Assembly (NCBI RefSeq): GCF_019396355.1
Contig: NZ_JAHKRK010000014.1
Span: forward strand, 1-64,000
Length of the DNA: 64,000 bases
From: Pseudonocardia nigra
Lineage (GTDB): Bacteria; Actinomycetota; Actinomycetes; Mycobacteriales; Pseudonocardiaceae
Reading direction: 5' to 3'
Positions 60,299-64,000 of this stretch are shown one piece after another. The translations under genes and the position numbers were made by a program. The notes beneath the pieces were generated by a model. That model ran no database searches and was not told the origin of the DNA. It was given only the letters and a program-made list of their open reading frames with translations. The stretch's first letter is position 1. Every line of letters starts with the position of its first letter.

Positions 60299-61173
60299 TG
60301 TCGATCATGACCGGATCCTCGACGGCGACTCACGGCGGAGGACGCGACCTGGCGCGGCGGCGCCGGTCCCTCGGCCACGGCGCGCTGACGGCGCTGACCT
60401 GGCTCGCCGCTCTCCTGGTGTTCTTCCCGTTCCTGTGGATGGTCCTCACGGCCTTCAAGCAGGAGTCCGACGCCGTCTCGGCGACGCCGACGCTGTTCTT
60501 CACGCCGACCCTCGACCAGTTCCGCCTGGCGATCGAGAACAACCTGATCCCGTACTTCCTGAACTCGCTCATGGCGACGGTCACCTCCACCGCCATCGTC
60601 CTGGCGTTGGCCCTTCCGGCCGCCTACGCGCTGTCGATCCGGCCCGCGCAGAAGTGGCGCGACGTCCTGTTCTTCTTCCTCACGACCCGCATGCTGCCGA
60701 TCGCCGGGGCGATCGTCCCCATCTACCTGATCGCGCGCGACATCGGCGCGCTCGACAGCATCGGGACGCTGATCCTGCTCTACACCTCGATGAACCTGCC
60801 GCTCGCGATCTGGATGATCCGCTCCTTCCTCAAGGAGATCCCGGTCGAGGTCCTCGAGGCGGCCCGGGTCGACGGGGTCAGCTTCCGCCAGGAGCTGACG
60901 AAGGTCATCCTGCCCATGATCGCGCCCGGGCTGTCCGCCACCGCGCTGCTGTGCGTGATCTTCTCCTGGAACGAGTTCTTCCTCGCGGTGAACCTCACCT
61001 CGTCGCAGGCCCCGACCGTCCCGCTCTACCTCGTCGGGTTCATCAGCACCCAGGGCCTGTTCTGGGCCAAGCTGTCCGCCGCGTCGGTGCTCGCCACCCT
61101 CCCGGTCCTCATCGCCGGGCTCCTCGCGCAGAAGCAGCTGGTCCGCGGGCTGTCGCTCGGCGCCATCAAATAG
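60298..61173 (+). CDS. Sugar ABC transporter permease (MalG type)
   Basis: 291 residues: ALTWLAALLVFFPFLWMVLT, PYFLNSLMATVTSTAIVLAL, TRMLPIAGAIVPIYLIARDI, the EAA loop EIPVEVLEAARVDGVSFRQE and TLPVLIAGLLAQKQLVRGLS. The F-KQ-L-G carboxy end is typical of MalG-type subunits. ATG 60298 overlaps the MalF-type stop by one base. Confidence 0.93.
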   Translation: MSIMTGSSTATHGGGRDLARRRRSLGHGALTALTWLAALLVFFPFLWMVLTAFKQESDAVSATPTLFFTPTLDQFRLAIENNLIPYFLNSLMATVTSTAIVLALALPAAYALSIRPAQKWRDVLFFFLTTRMLPIAGAIVPIYLIARDIGALDSIGTLILLYTSMNLPLAIWMIRSFLKEIPVEVLEAARVDGVSFRQELTKVILPMIAPGLSATALLCVIFSWNEFFLAVNLTSSQAPTVPLYLVGFISTQGLFWAKLSAASVLATLPVLIAGLLAQKQLVRGLSLGAIK

Positions 61174-61196
61174 CAGCCACCTCGGACGGAGCACTC

Positions 61197-62012
61197 ATGG
61201 AAGCCTCACAAATGCGGCTCGGCCGCCTGTTCGACCCGACGTCCGGGCGGGCGATGGTCGCGGCGTTCGACCGGGGTCTCGGAGCCAGCGCCGCCGGCGG
61301 CGGCGAGGACGCCCTCGGGGTCGTCGAGTCGCTCGTCGACGCCGGCGTCGACGGCCTGGTGATCTCGCCCGGGATGCTCGACCGGACGCGCCACCTGCTC
61401 GCCCACCGCGGTGCACCGGCGGCACTAGTGCGCTCGGACTTCTTCTTCATGGGCTCCCTGCAGCCGCCGGGCATCGCGGGGCCCGCGGAGGAGTACCGCT
61501 GTCTCATCACGGCGGGCGAGGCGGTCGCGATGGGCGCCGACGCGATGGTCCTGTTCCTCATCCTCGGCAACGCGGACGACGCGATCACGGCGGACAACGC
61601 CGCCGCCGTTGCCCGCACGACCCGGGCGGCGCACGCCGTCGGGCTGCCGGTCATCGTCGAAGCAGTGCTGTGGGGCTCCCGGTCGGTCGACCAGTCCGAC
61701 GCCCAGGCGCTCGCCTACGTGTCGCGGCTTGCGGCCGAGCTGGGCGCCGATGCCGTGAAGACGCAGTACACCGGCGACATCACGTCGATGCGGACCGTCG
61801 TCGACTCCTGCCCGGTGCCCGTGCTGCTGCTCGGCGGTCCGAAGTCCGACGACCAGGACGAGCTGCTGCGATCGTCGGCCGAGGCGCTGTCGACCGGGGC
61901 CCGTGGGCTCGTCTACGGGCGCAACGTGTGGCAGACCGACGACCCGCGGGCCAGTGCCCGACGCCTGCACGACATCGTGCACGGGCTCGCGGCCACGCCC
62001 GTCGGTGCCTGA
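61197..62012 (+). CDS. Class I aldolase of the DeoC/LacD/LsrF type
   Basis: 271 residues of a TIM barrel: RAMVAAFDRGLGASAAGGGE, DAGVDGLVISPGMLDRTRHL, VAMGADAMVLFLILGNADDA, GLPVIVEAVLWGSR, the Schiff-base Lys in GADAVKTQYTGD, and the phosphate loop ARGLVYGRNVWQ. Relatives are FbaB-type fructose-bisphosphate aldolase and LsrF thiolase. It lies between the importer and a FGGY kinase, so it probably cleaves or thiolyses the phosphorylated sugar or polyol product. Confidence 0.87.
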   Translation: MEASQMRLGRLFDPTSGRAMVAAFDRGLGASAAGGGEDALGVVESLVDAGVDGLVISPGMLDRTRHLLAHRGAPAALVRSDFFFMGSLQPPGIAGPAEEYRCLITAGEAVAMGADAMVLFLILGNADDAITADNAAAVARTTRAAHAVGLPVIVEAVLWGSRSVDQSDAQALAYVSRLAAELGADAVKTQYTGDITSMRTVVDSCPVPVLLLGGPKSDDQDELLRSSAEALSTGARGLVYGRNVWQTDDPRASARRLHDIVHGLAATPVGA

Positions 62013-62039
62013 GTCGCCGGCACGGGAGGAGGTGCGCGG

Positions 62040-63524
62040 ATGATACTGGGAGTCGACTGCGGTCAGACCGCCCTCAAGGCCGTCATCTTCGACGACGAGG
62101 GCCGGGAGCTCGGCACGGGCCGGTGTCGGACCAACGTGTCCGTCCCCGCGCCGCACGCCGCGGAGCGCGACATGGCGGAGCTGGCCCACCAACTGGACGG
62201 GGTCATCCGGCAGGCCGTGAGCGCGGCGGACGTCGACGCGGGCAGGATCCGAGCGGTCGGGCTCGTCGCGCACGGGGACGGCATCTACCCCGTCGACGCG
62301 GCGGGCCGACCCACCCGCCCTGCGTTCCTCGCCCTTGACGGCAGATCGGGACCGATCCTCGATCGGTGGGACCGCGAGGGTGTGCTCGCCCAGACCTTGG
62401 CGTTGACGGGACAACGCCCCCATGCCGGGTCGCAGGCCCCGCTCGCCGCGTGGTGGTCCGCGCACGAGCCGGCCACCCTCGCGGCCACCGCGCACCTGCT
62501 CTACTGCAAGGACTGGCTGCGCCTCGGCCTGACCGGCGAGTTGGCCACCGACACCGTCGAAGCCGCGTCCTGCGTCGGGCGGATGGACGGCGAGGGCTAC
62601 GAGCCGCGCGCACTCGCCGCGTACGGGCTGCTCGACCTGCGACCCAAGCTCCCCACGGCCCTGCGCCCGGCCGCGGTCGCCGGCGTCGTCACCGACGACG
62701 CCGCGAAACGCACCGGCCTCGCCGCGGGGACACCGGTCGTGACCGGGACCCACGACGTCGTGGCCTCCGCCCTCGGCTCGGGTGCCACCGTTCCCGGCGA
62801 CTACTCGGTGCAGGCCGGCACCTACAGCGTCAACCAGCTCATCGACGGCCGCCGCGTCAGCGACGAACGGTGGCAGTCGCGGCCGTGGGTCGTGCCCGGC
62901 CAGTGGGTGGCGATGGGCGCATCGCCCTCGTCGGCGTCCAACCTCGACTGGTTCGTCCGCGAGCTCATGGACGGCGTGGACGACCCGATCTCGGTGGCGA
63001 ACCGGGAGGCCGCCGCGGTCGCCGACGACGAGACGACGCCGATCTTCCACCCGTTCCTGTTCGGCTCGCCCTACGGTCCGCACGCCAGCGCGTCGTTCCT
63101 CGGCCTGCGACACTGGCACGGTCGGCCGCATCTGCTGCGAGCCGTCTTCGAGGGCGTCGTGTTCAACCACCGGATGCACCTGGACGCGCTGGCCGAGCGC
63201 GCGCCGAGGCGGCGGATCCACCTCTCCGGTGGGGCCGCCCGCAGCGACGTGTGGAGCCAGCTGTTCGCCGACGTGCTGAACTGCGAGGTCGCCGTCACCG
63301 AGTCCACCGAGCACGGTGCGCTCGGCGCGGCCATGCTCGCCGGCGTCGGCACCGGGATGTTCGGTGACGTCGAGGAGGCCACCCGCGCCTGTGTGCGCGC
63401 GGACCGCGTCTTCTCGCCTGCCGCCGGTCAGCGGACCCGGTGGGAGGACCGCTACGCCAGGTACCTGCATACCGTCGAGGCGCTGAGCGCGATCTGGGCG
63501 GCGCCGGCTGGGCTGCCCTCGTGA
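62040..63524 (+). CDS. FGGY-family carbohydrate kinase (second)
   Basis: 494 residues: MILGVDCGQTALKAVIFDDE; GLVAHGDGIYPVDAAGRPTR in place of the usual GQMHG; YCKDWLRLGLTGELATD; VVTGTHDVVASALGSGA; and the C-terminal IHLSGGAARSDVWSQLFADV with TEHGALGAAMLAGVGTGMFG. The pattern is closest to xylulokinase/L-xylulose-kinase-like members. GGAGG lies 9 nt upstream. It overlaps the next kinase by GTGA. Confidence 0.92.
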   Translation: MILGVDCGQTALKAVIFDDEGRELGTGRCRTNVSVPAPHAAERDMAELAHQLDGVIRQAVSAADVDAGRIRAVGLVAHGDGIYPVDAAGRPTRPAFLALDGRSGPILDRWDREGVLAQTLALTGQRPHAGSQAPLAAWWSAHEPATLAATAHLLYCKDWLRLGLTGELATDTVEAASCVGRMDGEGYEPRALAAYGLLDLRPKLPTALRPAAVAGVVTDDAAKRTGLAAGTPVVTGTHDVVASALGSGATVPGDYSVQAGTYSVNQLIDGRRVSDERWQSRPWVVPGQWVAMGASPSSASNLDWFVRELMDGVDDPISVANREAAAVADDETTPIFHPFLFGSPYGPHASASFLGLRHWHGRPHLLRAVFEGVVFNHRMHLDALAERAPRRRIHLSGGAARSDVWSQLFADVLNCEVAVTESTEHGALGAAMLAGVGTGMFGDVEEATRACVRADRVFSPAAGQRTRWEDRYARYLHTVEALSAIWAAPAGLPS

Positions 63525-64000
63525 CGGCGTCGCACGCCCGCGCGGAGCTGCTGGACCAGGACACGGTGGTCGCCTACCTGCGGGGGCGCGGGTTGCTGGA
63601 CGACCAATCGACCCGGGTCCGCGAACTGGACGGGGGCGTCTCGAACACGGTGCTCAGCGTCGAGTCGGCCGGTCACGCCTGGGTCGTCAAGCAGTCCCTG
63701 CCGACGCTGCGCGTGGCCCAGGAATGGCGGGCGAAGCAGGAGCGGACGCTGAACGAGGCCCGCGGGCTCGCGGTCGCGGCGCGGCTCACTCCTGGGCACG
63801 TGCCCGGGGTCGTGGACGTCGACCCCGAACGGTTCGTGCTCGTGATCGAGCGCGCCCCCGACGGGCTCACCCCCTGGAAGGGCCTGCTGCTGCAGGGCGT
63901 GGTGCACGAGCCGGTCGCCGCGACGCTCGGGCGGCTGCTCGGCACCTGGCACCACGCCACGGCCGCGGATCCGGCCCTCGTCGAGGGCCTCGACGATCCC
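63521..64000 (+). CDS. Phosphotransferase, methylthioribose-kinase-like (partial, runs off the window)
   Basis: The first 160 residues of an APH-fold kinase: VRELDGGVSNTVLSVESAGH, AWVVKQSLPTLRVAQEWRAK, then TLNEARGLAVAARLTPGHVP and TPWKGLLLQGVVHEPVAATL. The GGVSN loop, the ATP-binding Lys in VVKQSLPTLRV and the WKxLLLQG segment closely follow 5-methylthioribose kinases and related sugar kinases. The catalytic HGD and DFD motifs would be beyond the edge. It is the second kinase of this locus. Confidence 0.85.
   Translation, partial: MTASHARAELLDQDTVVAYLRGRGLLDDQSTRVRELDGGVSNTVLSVESAGHAWVVKQSLPTLRVAQEWRAKQERTLNEARGLAVAARLTPGHVPGVVDVDPERFVLVIERAPDGLTPWKGLLLQGVVHEPVAATLGRLLGTWHHATAADPALVEGLDDP

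Noticed and set aside
1-64000. CRISPR arrays, tRNA/rRNA genes, riboswitches, prophage
   Set aside because: No regularly spaced repeats, cloverleaf or rRNA signatures, or phage structural genes were found by reading; low-scoring structured RNAs could be missed without a covariance search.

Overview
The window is GC-rich DNA of an actinobacterium. Coding sequences have strongly G/C-biased third positions, many GTG starts, and ATGA, GTGA or TGATG overlaps between operon genes. The mix of a mycofactocin-type SDR, luciferase-like monooxygenases, two soluble P450s and many acyl-CoA genes suggests a catabolically versatile Pseudonocardia/Amycolatopsis-like chromosome; the genus is inferred, not shown. 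No rRNA, tRNA or CRISPR array was seen.

Layout. (1) 1-2143 is a pile of mobile-element debris: a transposase tail, a 5'-truncated and frameshifted group II intron with readable domains V and VI, the IS3-family fragment into which it inserted, and the tail of an LLM-class monooxygenase. (2) 2153-26422 is a large catabolic island: acyl-CoA dehydrogenase, thiolase, 3Fe-4S ferredoxin, P450, LLM oxidoreductases, SnoaL-fold proteins, enoyl-CoA hydratase, a two-subunit acyl-CoA carboxylase, SDRs (one mycofactocin-type), acyl-CoA synthetases, a second P450, a CrtI-like flavoprotein and a MaoC pair. A TetR regulator sits in the middle. Versions of one palindrome built on CTACCAAACGG / CCGTTTGGTAG lie at five promoters, which suggests one regulon. 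A degraded HEPN/MNT pair lies at 11.9-12.3 kb. (3) 26522-27703 holds a DUF2071 gene and fragments of an aldehyde dehydrogenase and a VOC protein. (4) 27709-43783 is a second catabolic locus: CaiB-type CoA-transferase, dihydropyrimidinase-like amidohydrolase, fumarate-reductase-like flavoprotein, Asp/Glu-racemase homologue, MmgE/PrpD and a Liv-type ABC transporter on the minus strand, opposite an IclR regulator, CitE-like lyase, cyclase, second MmgE/PrpD and two small proteins on the plus strand. A clean dyad (38672-38690) lies in the divergent promoter. (5) 44578-55939 is a polyol locus. The minus strand carries an EryI-like RpiB isomerase, GpsA-like dehydrogenase, FGGY kinase, transketolase and a broken GlpD; the plus strand carries an Rbs-type ABC importer and a DeoR regulator. 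The gene set fits tetritol (erythritol/threitol) breakdown to erythrose-4-phosphate. (6) 56041-56860 is a patchwork of ribB, merA and lacI-family fragments. (7) 57121-64000 is a third sugar locus: DeoR regulator, MalEFG-type importer, DeoC/LacD-type aldolase, FGGY kinase and a methylthioribose-kinase-like gene cut by the window edge.

A recurring oddity is single-base frameshifts in otherwise full-length genes (thiolase, biotin carboxylase, an SDR, transketolase). Either the assembly carries indel errors or several operons are decaying. The acyl-CoA synthetase at 25103-26422 and the glpD-MFS chimera have further damage and look like real pseudogenes.
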